A stretch of 64,000 bases of DNA from Fibrobacter sp. (GCA_024398935.1 JAKSIH010000002.1:62001-126000); one strand, 5' to 3'. Shown: positions 43,701-53,535, counted from the first letter of the stretch. The notes: generated by a model not told the origin, from the letters alone. Translations and numbers: made by a program.

Positions 43701-45623
43701 TTAGCCCATCACCTTTTTGTTGAACGCTTCCGGCGTGGTAAAAGTGGGCACAATTTCGTGAAGTGCATCAATCGCAACGTCGTCCTTATTCTCCAGGGCG
43801 GCGTTTTTCAATTTCCACAACTGGTTGATAAAGGAAGGTCCTATCTCAATCTGTTTTCCGATGAAAATAAGTTTGTTGCGGGTCTTCTCCAGACCTTCCT
43901 CATTCATGAGAAGTTCTTCCTTGATTTTCTCACCGGGACGAAGTCCAGTGAACTTGATTTCCACATCACGGTAAGGAACCTTACCGTACATACGGATCAG
44001 GTTTTCAGCCAAGGTCACGATCTTTACGGGCTGTCCCATATCCAGTACGAAAATTTCACCACCATGGGCAAAGCTCGCCGCCTCAAGCACCAGGCTCACC
44101 GCTTCGGGAATGGTCATGAAGTAGCGGATAATATCGGGATGGGTTACCGTCACCGGCTTGCCTTGTTCTATCTGGCGTTTAAACAGCGGGATTACAGAAC
44201 CATTACTCCCCAGCACATTACCAAAGCGGGTGGTCACGAATTCAGTCTTTGCATCCTGCTGCTGGGACATGAACTGCACGATCATTTCGCAGCAGCGCTT
44301 CGAAGCCCCCATCACGTTGGTCGGATTCACCGCCTTGTCCGTACTGATCATGACAAACTTACCCACATTATACTGCAGTGCAAGGGTTGCCATGTGGAAT
44401 GTACCGATAACGTTATTCTTGATTGCCTCCATGGGATTATTTTCCATCAGGGGCACATGCTTATGGGCCGCCGCGTGGAACACCACATCAGGCTTATACT
44501 TCTTGAAAATCTGGTTCATTCGGAAGTAATCGCGGACGCTCGCAATCAGGGTGACAAGATTCAGCCTGTCCCCATACTCCATGACCAGTTCCTGCTGAAT
44601 TTCGTAGGCGTTATTCTCGTAGATATCGACAATGACGACCTGCTTCGGCTGGTACTTCGCTATCTGGCGAACCAGTTCGCTTCCGATACTTCCTCCGCCG
44701 CCTGTCACCATGCAGACCTTATCCTTAATAAAGGAAAGCACCCCCATGTTGTTGAACTTGATGGGAGCTCTGCCCAGCAGGTCCTCTACCTTGATGTCAC
44801 GAATCTGGTGAACAAAGCCCGTCGCCTTCGGCTGATCTTCGGATTCGTCCAGGAAACTACCAACAAACGGAAGAATCTTCAAAGGCAATCCAGTCTGGCT
44901 GCATAAATCCAATATATTGTTCCGGTCAACAGGCGGGCAACTGGGAATGGCAAAAATAATCTGCTCGATATTTTCCTTCCTGGCAATTTCCGGAATCTGG
45001 GCTGTCGCCCCTACCACCATCACGCCGCAGACGCGCTTGCCCAGTTTGCGATAATCGTCATCCACCAGACAAACCGGGTTAATCGAATTTCCGGGATGAT
45101 GGCCAATCCCGCCTCGGTTCAGAAGGATTTCCTGTAGAAGAATCTTTGCGGCACTACCGGCCCCCACAATCAAGGTTCGCTTCATCACGGCTTCCTTGTG
45201 GCCCGTAGCCACCAGGGTAATGAAAGCGCTCTTGAACATAAGTCTGAAAAGGACAACGCCAAATCCAGCAAAGAACGCATGCAAAAGGAAGAACTGCCAG
45301 AACAGATCGCCGCTGATCATCATGACAAAGATGCTGGTCATCCCGATGCCAAGGACGATTCCGACAACGCAGGCAATATAATCCTTGATCCCGATGTAAC
45401 GCCATAGCTTGTTGTAGGCGCCAGACAGCATCAGGAAACTGAAGCAGCAGAAAACGCTGACAACAAAGATTACAAACTGGTCCGGACGGGCAATACGATC
45501 CGCAATCAGGGGCAACGGGAAATTCGCGACAAGTCCCGCTGCAGCTACAATGACAGCGTCAACTACAGCAAGTATACGCTTGCTGTACTTAAAGCTTTTC
45601 AGTAGATCCTTGATGCGTCCCAT
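43701..45623 (-). CDS. Membrane nucleoside-diphosphate sugar dehydratase (WbpM/CapD/FlaA1-like)
   Basis: A 640-residue inner-membrane enzyme of the WbpM family, which makes 4-keto-6-deoxy UDP-sugars from UDP-GlcNAc for capsule or O-antigen. About four membrane segments occupy residues ~15-140. A first Rossmann-like domain starts with LIVGAGSAAKILLQEI (~150), and the catalytic SDR domain with VTGGGGSIGSELVRQI (~310). MISTDKAVNPTNVMGASKR is the family form of the active site, with no YxxxK. LRPGEKIKEELLMNEE is near the C-terminus. It starts 13 bp after the tyrosine-kinase gene, and is likely the last gene of that operon. Confidence 0.9.
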   Translation of the reverse strand: MGRIKDLLKSFKYSKRILAVVDAVIVAAAGLVANFPLPLIADRIARPDQFVIFVVSVFCCFSFLMLSGAYNKLWRYIGIKDYIACVVGIVLGIGMTSIFVMMISGDLFWQFFLLHAFFAGFGVVLFRLMFKSAFITLVATGHKEAVMKRTLIVGAGSAAKILLQEILLNRGGIGHHPGNSINPVCLVDDDYRKLGKRVCGVMVVGATAQIPEIARKENIEQIIFAIPSCPPVDRNNILDLCSQTGLPLKILPFVGSFLDESEDQPKATGFVHQIRDIKVEDLLGRAPIKFNNMGVLSFIKDKVCMVTGGGGSIGSELVRQIAKYQPKQVVIVDIYENNAYEIQQELVMEYGDRLNLVTLIASVRDYFRMNQIFKKYKPDVVFHAAAHKHVPLMENNPMEAIKNNVIGTFHMATLALQYNVGKFVMISTDKAVNPTNVMGASKRCCEMIVQFMSQQQDAKTEFVTTRFGNVLGSNGSVIPLFKRQIEQGKPVTVTHPDIIRYFMTIPEAVSLVLEAASFAHGGEIFVLDMGQPVKIVTLAENLIRMYGKVPYRDVEIKFTGLRPGEKIKEELLMNEEGLEKTRNKLIFIGKQIEIGPSFINQLWKLKNAALENKDDVAIDALHEIVPTFTTPEAFNKKVMG

Positions 45624-45636
45624 AAAACTTCACTGC

Positions 45637-47796
45637 CTAGGATTTTTTCCTGTAGCTATAATACCCATAACCGCCGTAATAACCATGCACGCCTTCTCTT
45701 TCGCAATGGTTAATGACAAAGGCCTTGGGAGCCTCGCTCAGACGGTCCACCTTGCCCATGGCTTCATTTATCTGGTCAGCAGTATGACGTCCATAGTGAA
45801 GCACATAAAGAGACAAGTCTACCTGAGGCAAAATCAGTTCCGTATCGGCAACCAGATTAATGGGCGGAGTATCCAGAATAATCACATCAAACTTTTCTTT
45901 AGCCAACTTCAGCAATTCAGGGAAACGTTCCCCATGGAGCAAATCCGTAGGAGCCATCTTGGCGCTACCAGCACCGATAACGCTCATGTTCTCTACATCA
46001 GTCAAGGAGACTGCTTCATCCAGGCTTGCCTTACCCGCAAGAATTTCAGCCAGACCCTGCTTATGCTTGCTGTAAACCACACCACGACGCATATCGGCAT
46101 CCACCAGCAAAACCTTTTTGCCTGAAATAGCAAAGAGAGCAGCCAGATTTCTTGAAACAAAGGACTTGCCTACTCCAGCAACAAGACCCGCCACCATAAT
46201 TACAGGATGTTCCGCAGTTGCAGAAAATTCTACAGAAGTAAATAGACTGCGTAAGGCTTCGCTGGCAGGATCCTCGGGAGAATGGCAAACCAGCGGCAAA
46301 GTTCCCTTGCGATACATGGGGCCATTACGATAGGCTCTGCGAAGCTCCTTGTTTCTGGATTCCGGAATCTTCGCGTAGACGCTAATCCCCGTCTCGCGTT
46401 CAATTTCAAGAGCATTGCGAACTCCGTTCTTCAGCAGGCGAATCAAGAACACGAGAAGCACGCCCATCATGAAGAAGGCGGCAACAGAGCATATCAGGAT
46501 TCTGGACTTTTTAGGCTTTGTCTGTTCCGTATCCTCTACGGCATAGTCAACCACCCGGACAGTACCCACTTCACCGGCACGGATCACGCGAAGCTGCTGA
46601 ATGTTATTCAGCATGGAAGTGTACTGGGCATTGTTCAGGGAGACTTCTTCCTGAAGGGTAAGAACCTCCTGCTGGGTCAAGGGCATCTTCTTTGCAGAAG
46701 ACTTCAGCTTGGACAGTTCCCCGCGAAGCTTGGCCAGCTGCTTGGTGATGGTCTGCACCGTAGGATGTTCCGCCTTGAACAAACGGGTCGCCTCCTGGCG
46801 TTTCTGTTCCAGGTTCAGAATCTGCATGTTTAGATCCTGTTCCTTCTTCAGCATGGCCTGGGTTTCGCCAGACATGTCCACGGATCCGATCCGGTGGCGG
46901 TAGTCGGCCAGTTTCTTTTCCGATGAGTCCAGCTTAGCCTTCACGCCAGGCAGCTGATTTTCCAGGAACTGCAAGGTCTTTTCCGCTTCGGCGCTGCGCA
47001 TTTCAATATTCTGGCGCAGGTAGACATTCGCTACGGAATTAAGGATGGACTGGGCCCTGTCAGGATAACGGTGGGAATAGCTTACACCGATGACACCAGT
47101 CTGCTTTCCCCTTTCCGATACGCGAAGCTGTGCCGCCAGACGACGGGCTGCGTTTAAAGGAGTCGTCACGCCAAGCTTAAACTTCTGGCCAGGCTTTCCC
47201 TTCAACTTGTCCACCATCATGGAGACGGTATCGCCCTCGAACAAGGCGCTGGCCTCGATCCCCACGGTGCCCTGGAGAACCACATCCCCATCGGGGCTAA
47301 TCATTTCATACAGGGTATCGTTTACGATACGGGCGGTCCAGCCGCCACGGCGTTCCAGGGGCAAAACCAGATTGGCAACATCCATGCGTCCTTCGCGATG
47401 ACGAATGCGATCCATGAAACCCACGGGAATGGCGCTAAAGCAAAGACCCTCTTCATCCACCACATAGCTAAGCACCATGCGGCTCTTGATCATCTCGATT
47501 TCTGCGTCGGCAGGGCTTGCCATATCCAGCAGCATGCCCATTTCGCCCATGGCCTTGCCCGCCTTGTTCCCCTTCACGTCTAGCTTTAGGAGAGCGTCGC
47601 TGCTATACATGGGACGAATCCAATTGCCCATAAACACACCGACAACGGCCCCGACCACAATAAAGACAAGAAGCAACAGGCGCTTCTTCCAAAGAAGGCC
47701 CAGTGCTTCTACCAAGGTAATGGCGTTACTGTTTCTTGTATCCTGCAGCGCAGCAAGACTGATGGTAGTCGTCCCGTTCGACTGATTTTCTTTCAT
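45637..47796 (-). CDS. Polysaccharide chain-length/tyrosine autokinase (Wzc/CpsCD-like)
   Basis: A 719-residue BY-kinase fusion. Residues ~30-65 hold the first membrane segment (LLLLVFIVVGAVVGVFM), then the Wzz periplasmic domain with a long coiled coil (~265-410), and a second membrane segment (~435-460). The cytoplasmic kinase has a Walker A variant GLVAGVGKSFVSRNLA (~535), Walker A' KVLLVDADMRRG, and Walker B DVIILDTPPINLV. It ends with the tyrosine cluster GYYGGYGYYSYRKKS, the usual autophosphorylation site. Its role is to control polymer length and export. The gene is preceded by a 54-residue peptide gene (18 bp gap) and followed by the WbpM-like gene (13 bp gap). Confidence 0.92.
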   Translation of the reverse strand: MKENQSNGTTTISLAALQDTRNSNAITLVEALGLLWKKRLLLLVFIVVGAVVGVFMGNWIRPMYSSDALLKLDVKGNKAGKAMGEMGMLLDMASPADAEIEMIKSRMVLSYVVDEEGLCFSAIPVGFMDRIRHREGRMDVANLVLPLERRGGWTARIVNDTLYEMISPDGDVVLQGTVGIEASALFEGDTVSMMVDKLKGKPGQKFKLGVTTPLNAARRLAAQLRVSERGKQTGVIGVSYSHRYPDRAQSILNSVANVYLRQNIEMRSAEAEKTLQFLENQLPGVKAKLDSSEKKLADYRHRIGSVDMSGETQAMLKKEQDLNMQILNLEQKRQEATRLFKAEHPTVQTITKQLAKLRGELSKLKSSAKKMPLTQQEVLTLQEEVSLNNAQYTSMLNNIQQLRVIRAGEVGTVRVVDYAVEDTEQTKPKKSRILICSVAAFFMMGVLLVFLIRLLKNGVRNALEIERETGISVYAKIPESRNKELRRAYRNGPMYRKGTLPLVCHSPEDPASEALRSLFTSVEFSATAEHPVIMVAGLVAGVGKSFVSRNLAALFAISGKKVLLVDADMRRGVVYSKHKQGLAEILAGKASLDEAVSLTDVENMSVIGAGSAKMAPTDLLHGERFPELLKLAKEKFDVIILDTPPINLVADTELILPQVDLSLYVLHYGRHTADQINEAMGKVDRLSEAPKAFVINHCEREGVHGYYGGYGYYSYRKKS

Positions 47797-47814
47797 CGTA
47801 GGTCCCTAGGAGAA

Positions 47815-47979
47815 CTAAGCCTGGCGGTCGTTCCCCGGGGTGTAGTTGAAGCCGAATTCATCGTCGGATTCCTTGAAATCGTCAATGTCATCGCAGCTGG
47901 AGCAGCTCAACAGGTTCGTCTGGAACTTCATGTCCACAATGTTCATCTTAGGAGCTTCATATTCTTTCTTGATAGTCAT
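47815..47979 (-). CDS. 54-residue Cys-containing peptide, RiPP-precursor-like or small effector
   Basis: A short frame beginning MTIKKEYEAPKMNIVDMK and containing LLSCSSCDDIDDF, ending with an acidic, aromatic tail (DDEFGFNY) and PGNDRQA. AAGGAG stands 9 nt before the ATG and the next gene starts 18 bp after its stop, so it is a real operon member. The layout (YxxP at the N-terminus, LLxxS in the middle, variable acidic C-terminus) recalls small uncharacterised proteins of Bacteroidetes-like genomes, some of which are peptide precursors. No maturation enzyme is adjacent. The two cysteines are separated by SS. Function is unknown. Confidence 0.65.
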   Translation of the reverse strand: MTIKKEYEAPKMNIVDMKFQTNLLSCSSCDDIDDFKESDDEFGFNYTPGNDRQA

Positions 47980-47991
47980 CCCACACACTCC

Positions 47992-48921
47992 TTACTTAAT
48001 AATGACCTTGACACCATTGTTGTAGTAAGTACCCTTGGTAGTAGGCTTGTGGTCAAGCTTACGGCCCCTCAGGTCCACCCAATGGTCAATAGAAATTTCC
48101 CCGGTCCTGGTGTTCAGGGTGCCAAGGTGAATGGAGGTGGTTCCTTCCTTTTCTTCATCATCAATCTGGACATCGATTGTTTCAGGAAGATCCTCTTCAA
48201 TGGAAGCCACAGCACCAACCTTAAATGCGACATTATTGGTCTTGACGCACTTCAGGTAAGCGCGCATGGGGCGAATCTTGATGCCGGCCTTGCCCTTCAC
48301 AAATTCGCCAGCCTTGATGTCGCCAACATCACGAGCGGCATAACCATAGAGTCGTCCAAGCTCAGAGTCGCCTTCGTTCCACTGCTTAAACTCGTAGGTG
48401 CCGATAAAGTTCCATGCACCGTACTTGTCGCTATATTCTACCACGCTGGAATTGGTCGTGGTGTTGAACACCGGCTTAGGCCCCCAAGCCAAGTTGAAAA
48501 CGACATTTTCCACGGTCTTGGAAGGGATGACCATAAAAGGAACATTCGCCTTTAAGTTATTGGCGTATGCCTCATGCCTTAAATGGAGAATCCACTTAGG
48601 AGGATGCTGTTCGTTACCGTCCCACCACTTTGTAACCTTGATGTAGCTGAACTTTTCAAAATCCGGCATACGCCATCCGTCAACATCGAAGGGAAGCATG
48701 ACCGTCGCCGGAACACCCGCTTCGAAAGAACGATTATAAATTACGGAATCAACCGTAATATCTTCGGTGATACTGATGGTTTCAGTAGAAGCACCATCGA
48801 TGGTTGCAATGACCTTACCATCAACAGTATCAATGGATATACCACCATAAGTCTTTGCGGCCTGAGCGCCGACAAAGGCAGCCATAGCGGCAAGTAATGT
48901 AGTCTTGAGCATTTTTTTCAT
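47992..48921 (-). CDS. Secreted beta-rich protein with sorting-type C-terminus in the Wzc operon
   Basis: A 309-residue exported protein. ATG 48921 is chosen because GAGG lies 6 nt upstream and a signal peptide follows (MLKTTLLAAMAAFVGAQAA). The body is beta-rich, with TVMLPFDVDGWRMPDF (about residues 72-87) and aromatic strands, and has no domain I recognise. The end, WVDLRGRKLDHKPTTKGTYY and NNGVKVIIK, matches the 'W.DL.GRKL..KPT.KG.Y...G.K.IIK' tail common on secreted proteins of gut Bacteroidetes and Fibrobacter. It is likely exported and perhaps attached to the surface. It heads the Wzc operon, 13 bp before the small peptide gene. TATATT upstream may be its -10. Confidence 0.75.
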   Translation of the reverse strand: MKKMLKTTLLAAMAAFVGAQAAKTYGGISIDTVDGKVIATIDGASTETISITEDITVDSVIYNRSFEAGVPATVMLPFDVDGWRMPDFEKFSYIKVTKWWDGNEQHPPKWILHLRHEAYANNLKANVPFMVIPSKTVENVVFNLAWGPKPVFNTTTNSSVVEYSDKYGAWNFIGTYEFKQWNEGDSELGRLYGYAARDVGDIKAGEFVKGKAGIKIRPMRAYLKCVKTNNVAFKVGAVASIEEDLPETIDVQIDDEEKEGTTSIHLGTLNTRTGEISIDHWVDLRGRKLDHKPTTKGTYYNNGVKVIIK

Positions 48922-49128
48922 AAAATACCTCATTCCAATTTTTCTTTTGTAAATATAAAATTTCAAAGAGAGGCTTGCAACAAAGGACGACTTTCAGCAA
49001 GGGCTTTTCGTGGTCCAAAACATATGTTTTTCAAAAAATTTGCGTTTTTTTCTTTTTTTAGCGGGTCTTTTTAACCTATATTATCTATTACAAACTATAA
49101 AAGCGTTTTTACAGAAACGGAATTCCAA

Positions 49129-50841
49129 ATGCCTTGTGAAAGCTCCCAACTTCTTTTTGTTATCGTATTTTCGATTATCATCCTCCTGCTTCTCGTCTTC
49201 ATTTTCGGCCTGCTCGCCAAGCTGAAGAAATTCCAGGTCGCCGAAGCCGAAAACAGAAAGGCCAAGGAGACCCTTAACGTATTCAAGTCCATGAGCCATA
49301 TCTTTTCTGCGGCATTCCGCATAGACATTGCCGCAGATACATTCGAAGAACTCATTCACAACAAGATCGCTCAGGAATATCTGAACAACATGGCCTGCGC
49401 CCAGGAAAAGCTCTATCAGGCATGCAACGCGTTCATGTCCCCGGAATTCATTGACGAAATGATTCGCTTCACGGACCTTTCCACCCTGGAAGAACGAATG
49501 GAGGGAAAGGACGCCATCAGCTGTGACTATATCGGCAACGTAACCGGATGGTGCAAGGCTTACTTCATCATAGACGACCGGGATGCCGACGGGAAGATCA
49601 AGCACGTGTTCTTTGCAGTACGGACCATCCACGACGAAAAGGAAAAGGAAGAGTCCCAGAACAAGAACATCGCCGCCGCGCTGACTGCGGCAAAGTCCGC
49701 CAACCGGGCCAAGAGCGCATTCCTATTCAACATGAGCCACGACATTCGCACCCCCATGAACGCCCTCATGGGATTCACCGAATTTTTGGAGAAGAATGCC
49801 GGAGACAAGGACAAGGTCATCGAATACGTCCAAAAAATCAAGGCCTCCAACGCAACCCTCCTAACACTGGTCAACAACGTTCTTGAAATGGCAAGACTGG
49901 AAAGCGGAAAGACTATCGTCGAAGAGGAATACTGGGATATCAGGCAGTTCAACGAAACCCTGACCTCTGTCTTTGCCGATTCCATGGCCAAGCACGGCCT
50001 GAACTTCGTAAGGTCCACTAAGATTACCCATCACCACATTCTCTGCGACACCACCAAGGTCCAGAAGATTTTCCTGAACCTCCTGAGCAACGCCATGAAG
50101 TTCACGCCGCCCGGCGGAGCGGTGAAGTTCGTGATGACCGAAATAGAGTCAAACAAGGACGGCTACGCCATCTACAGGACAGTCGTCGAGGACAACGGCA
50201 TCGGCATCTCGGAAAGCTATCTGAATAATATCTTTGAGGAATTTTCCAAGGAGCACTCCAGCACGGAAAGTAAAATCGAGGGCGCAGGCCTCGGCATGGC
50301 GATCGTCAAGAACCTGGTGGATTTCCTCAACGGAGAAATTCAAATCGAAAGCGTCGTAGGCAAGGGAACCAAAATTACAGTCACCCTCCCCTTCAAGATT
50401 GCCTCCGAAAAAGATATTGACGCACCTCTCCGCGAAGCCAAGGAACTTCAGGAACGGGACTTCAGCAACAAGCGGGTCCTGCTTGCCGAAGACAACGAGC
50501 TGAATGCGGAAATCGCCATGGCCATTCTGAAAGAAGCAGGCATCATCGTAGACAGGGCTGAAAACGGAAGGGAATGCATCCAGATGCTACAGGATGCTGC
50601 ACCGGACTACTACAACGCCGTGCTTATGGATATTCAGATGCCCATCATGAACGGCTACGAGGCCACCCGAGAGATCCGCGGAATGAACGACCCGCGCAAG
50701 GCTGAAATTCCGGTCATAGCAATGACCGCGAACGCCTTCGACGAAGACCGCCGCAATTCACTCATCGCAGGCATGAATGCCCACCTGGCAAAGCCCATCG
50801 ATGTACAGGAACTGTTCAAGACGTTGAACAAATTCATCTAG
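49129..50841 (+). CDS. Hybrid sensor histidine kinase with receiver domain
   Basis: A 570-residue kinase. One N-terminal membrane segment (about residues 8-30) is followed by a linker and a PAS-like domain (~45-175, with CDYIGNVTGWCKAYFIIDD and FFAVRTIHDEKEKEE). HisKA has the phospho-His in FLFNMSHDIRTPMNAL (~201). The ATPase shows NLLSNAMKFTPPGG (~317), VEDNGIGIS and GAGLGMAIV. The receiver (~447-570) has LLAEDNELNAEIA, the phospho-Asp in AVLMDIQMPIMNGYE (~500) and the Lys in HLAKPIDV. It diverges from the Wzc operon, and a small membrane-protein gene follows 16 bp later. Confidence 0.92.
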   Translation: MPCESSQLLFVIVFSIIILLLLVFIFGLLAKLKKFQVAEAENRKAKETLNVFKSMSHIFSAAFRIDIAADTFEELIHNKIAQEYLNNMACAQEKLYQACNAFMSPEFIDEMIRFTDLSTLEERMEGKDAISCDYIGNVTGWCKAYFIIDDRDADGKIKHVFFAVRTIHDEKEKEESQNKNIAAALTAAKSANRAKSAFLFNMSHDIRTPMNALMGFTEFLEKNAGDKDKVIEYVQKIKASNATLLTLVNNVLEMARLESGKTIVEEEYWDIRQFNETLTSVFADSMAKHGLNFVRSTKITHHHILCDTTKVQKIFLNLLSNAMKFTPPGGAVKFVMTEIESNKDGYAIYRTVVEDNGIGISESYLNNIFEEFSKEHSSTESKIEGAGLGMAIVKNLVDFLNGEIQIESVVGKGTKITVTLPFKIASEKDIDAPLREAKELQERDFSNKRVLLAEDNELNAEIAMAILKEAGIIVDRAENGRECIQMLQDAAPDYYNAVLMDIQMPIMNGYEATREIRGMNDPRKAEIPVIAMTANAFDEDRRNSLIAGMNAHLAKPIDVQELFKTLNKFI

Positions 50842-50857
50842 TTAAGGAGAAAAAAAA

Positions 50858-51478
50858 ATGAACCCACTTCAATTTCTCAGAAGCATACCCTTCGGACTCG
50901 TCTTTTTGGCATTCCTGCTACCGCTCTTCGTAATCTCCTGCCCCGGTACGGACACGGTCCTTGCACAAGGATCCGTCTACCAGTCCCTGGACCTGGCAAA
51001 CATCCTTGGCGGAATCATGGGACAGATGTCCTCCGACCAGGTGAACGACGTCAACTCCAGCATGAAGCTCTTTACGGTAGTCATTTTTGCACTCATGATC
51101 CTTTCCGCCATGGGCTTCGGCCTTGCCTTCTTCAAGCGTAAGGTTGCGGCAGTCATGGGCATCGTAGCGCTAGTCCTTATGGTTGCCATAGTCGGCGTTC
51201 TCGTAAGCAAGTCCAGCGAAGTGATCAGCATCTCCCCGGGTTCCGGCGCCATCATTTCCATCATTCTTTATCTGGCGGCCATCGTCATGAACTTTATCCC
51301 CGCCAAGGCAGAAAAGCAGCTATCCTCCGCGGCCAAGATCCTTCTAGTCGCAATTCCAACCGCCCTGGTAGTCATAGGATTCACCATCAGTTTGGTTTCC
51401 AGCAACAACCAGGCCAAGGACGCGACCCAGGCAATGGAAAACCTTTTCCAGGGAATGGACAACCTGGACGATCTCTAA
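50858..51478 (+). CDS. Integral membrane protein, function unknown
   Basis: A 206-residue protein with about five membrane segments (residues ~10-27, ~72-91, ~97-116, ~132-150, ~160-180) and a periplasmic or cytoplasmic loop after the first (SCPGTDTVLAQGSVYQSLDL). The C-terminus is polar and acidic. I do not recognise the family. AAGGAG stands before the ATG, and the gene follows the hybrid kinase by 16 bp, so it is probably its operon partner, possibly a signal input. It is convergent with the CsgG-type lipoprotein gene. Confidence 0.7.
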   Translation: MNPLQFLRSIPFGLVFLAFLLPLFVISCPGTDTVLAQGSVYQSLDLANILGGIMGQMSSDQVNDVNSSMKLFTVVIFALMILSAMGFGLAFFKRKVAAVMGIVALVLMVAIVGVLVSKSSEVISISPGSGAIISIILYLAAIVMNFIPAKAEKQLSSAAKILLVAIPTALVVIGFTISLVSSNNQAKDATQAMENLFQGMDNLDDL

Positions 51479-51500
51479 AAAAAATTGTTTCTCGCAGGAC

Positions 51501-52385
51501 TCACTGCTTCTTAGACATTTCCTTCTTCATGATGTCTTCGAACATTGCGGGAGCCTTTTCACGGATTTCCTTTTCAAGCAAATCCAGGCCAGACTTCTTC
51601 GCATTGAAGCTGGTAAGCAGCTTGCCATCGGCCGTACTATACATTTCCACGCTAATGGTAATTTCGTCGCCGAAAGTGCTTACCTTAGCCTGGCCTATAT
51701 ACTGCGCAGAAATATTGCGACCCGTCTCGATCAGGTTGTCCCCTTCCCCATCTTCCAGGGACTTGTCCGCAGGGAGAACCGCCAGAATATTTTCGCGAGT
51801 CATGATGGTGTAATTCAGGTCTGCACGGAGAATCTTTACAGCCTCTTCACGCAGGACATTTGTCAGGTACTGCGTTTCCTGACTCTGGGCAACATCATTA
51901 CCCATGGTCTCCACGATAGCTACAAGAACAGGATCCTTGGCGACCAGCTTGTCCGCCTCGCGCTTCTGTTCTTCTTCAATTATCTTCTGTTCTTCCGCCT
52001 TCAGGGAATCCTTGTAAGCCACCATAATGGAGTGCTCACTGGTCCTGATAACATCGGCAGAACCGCGATAACAAGGATTTGACCCATCCGGTTCGCGGAC
52101 AAAGACAATACGCACCGCTTCGCCGCCCAGCTCGCGAGCCTGTTCCTTAAAGACCGATTCCATATCGGCAATCGTGCAACTGCCGCTCGCACCTTCGTAC
52201 TCAACCTTACCAATGACATCCACATTCTTGGGCGTTTTTTCAAACTGCTTGTAAACCTTGACCTTAGTGCCCTCCGGTGTAGGAGGATAAAGCTTAAAAC
52301 GCGTCGTGGTGTAATTGACGCTACTGCATGCATAAAGCAGGCAACCTGCTAAGGCCATTGGAACAAACTTCATAAAACGGTTCAT
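51501..52385 (-). CDS. Lipoprotein with CsgG-like C-terminal domain
   Basis: A 294-residue lipoprotein precursor (signal MNRFMKFVPMALAGCLLYAC; the lipidated Cys is likely residue 20, with C-S-S after). The N-terminal part includes VIGKVEYEGASGSCTIADME. The C-terminal part (~180-290) has a pattern seen in curli-type and TPR-adjacent lipoproteins: TRENILAVLPADKSL (~200-215), then ISAQYIGQAKVSTFGDEITI, as in domains that bind or pump at the outer membrane. The function is not known. Downstream it is convergent with the membrane-protein gene. Confidence 0.75.
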   Translation of the reverse strand: MNRFMKFVPMALAGCLLYACSSVNYTTTRFKLYPPTPEGTKVKVYKQFEKTPKNVDVIGKVEYEGASGSCTIADMESVFKEQARELGGEAVRIVFVREPDGSNPCYRGSADVIRTSEHSIMVAYKDSLKAEEQKIIEEEQKREADKLVAKDPVLVAIVETMGNDVAQSQETQYLTNVLREEAVKILRADLNYTIMTRENILAVLPADKSLEDGEGDNLIETGRNISAQYIGQAKVSTFGDEITISVEMYSTADGKLLTSFNAKKSGLDLLEKEIREKAPAMFEDIMKKEMSKKQ

Positions 52386-52454
52386 AGGAAACCCCCGGTC
52401 AGGACAAAATCTTTTAGGGAAATATAAAAAAGAAAATGCGGAAAACGCAAAAGG

Positions 52455-53534
52455 TCATCTATGACCAAGGGCGAGTCGGCGCCGCTTGATCCGTTTCGGA
52501 ATTAAACTAACCGTTTTCATCCAGTACTTCGCCTCCTTCCAAAAGGATTCCCTTGCGTCAAACGGAAGCAACCTTAAAAAACGAACGCGGTCCTTAAACC
52601 AGCGGGCGATTACCGGCTGCTTATAATCTTCCGCATACCAGCCGAAGTTTCCACCCTCAAGGACAACCTTCAGCAAAATCCTGCCGCGAGCCTTATCGGG
52701 GGCACACAGCATTCGGGGCTCTTCCAAGGCAAAGACCTCGCCAAGGGCAAACATTACGGCACCAGCCATCTTGCCTAGACCACAGGATTTCAGCTGGGCG
52801 GCAACCTTCGCACGGTCATCGGCAGAGCAATGCAGCAACAACTGGTGGTAATCCACAAGCTGGCGAAGACCGATACCGCCCTTAAAGAAATGCTGTTTTA
52901 GGTGACAAAGCTGCATTACCAGGGCGTAACAAACATTCGGCACATAAAAGCCCTGCGGAACCCATCGGGAAGTTTCCGCCTCCTCTGCCAGAAATTTCTG
53001 CAAGGCCCTGTTCTGCGCAGGGGCGTACATCCTGGAAGCCACATAATGAACCTCCACCACCTCCCCCGCATACTCAAACTCGGCATGATAGGAGTTGAAG
53101 ACCGCCTTTTTATCTAGCCCAGACCGGGCAAGCAAATCTTCTGCGACGGACCGCCCGCCTAACACAAAAAAATCAATATCGCCAGTTTGCCTAAGATTTG
53201 AATCCGGATACAAAAGGGCGTTGGCGGAACCCTTCAGGACAAAAACCTTGTGCCCCTGCTTTTCAAACAACTGGGTAAGTTCCGCCGTAGTCTCGTTGAT
53301 TTTCTTGTTCTGTCCACGAATGTGTTCCGCTTCCATGGACCAACGCCAGGCAAGCTTCTGTGGAGGGCATAGCGCAGGCGGCAACTTCTGCAAACCAAAG
53401 TAAAGCACCCCCAGCAAGGACTGCCTTTCCGCCCACTTGTGCAAGGCACCCCACTCCCGTTCAGAAAGCGCGGGAAGCGGCGCATCAGAGACGCCTAAGG
53501 AATAGCGAAGGAATTGGAAAGGAACGAAGGACAT
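52455..53534 (-). CDS. Nucleotidyltransferase-fold protein (NTP_transf_5 type)
   Basis: A 359-residue protein of the uncharacterised nucleotidyltransferase family found in polysaccharide loci. The core is VFVLKGSANALLYPDSNLRQ then TGDIDFFVLGG (about residues 98-129): a G-S motif followed by D-x-D, the metal ligands of the fold. HAEFEYAGEVVEVHYV adds the third acidic position. The C-terminal part is helical. Family members are thought to modify peptide or sugar precursors, but no reaction is established. Its ATG lies 1 bp after the stop of the upstream short frame, suggesting coupling. It ends the minus-strand polysaccharide region on this side. Confidence 0.75.
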   Translation of the reverse strand: MSFVPFQFLRYSLGVSDAPLPALSEREWGALHKWAERQSLLGVLYFGLQKLPPALCPPQKLAWRWSMEAEHIRGQNKKINETTAELTQLFEKQGHKVFVLKGSANALLYPDSNLRQTGDIDFFVLGGRSVAEDLLARSGLDKKAVFNSYHAEFEYAGEVVEVHYVASRMYAPAQNRALQKFLAEEAETSRWVPQGFYVPNVCYALVMQLCHLKQHFFKGGIGLRQLVDYHQLLLHCSADDRAKVAAQLKSCGLGKMAGAVMFALGEVFALEEPRMLCAPDKARGRILLKVVLEGGNFGWYAEDYKQPVIARWFKDRVRFLRLLPFDARESFWKEAKYWMKTVSLIPKRIKRRRLALGHR

Positions 53535-53535
53535 A

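Noticed and set aside
43515..44906. A 463-residue open frame on the plus strand
   Set aside because: It overlaps the DJ-1 gene out of frame and runs antisense to the WbpM-like gene.
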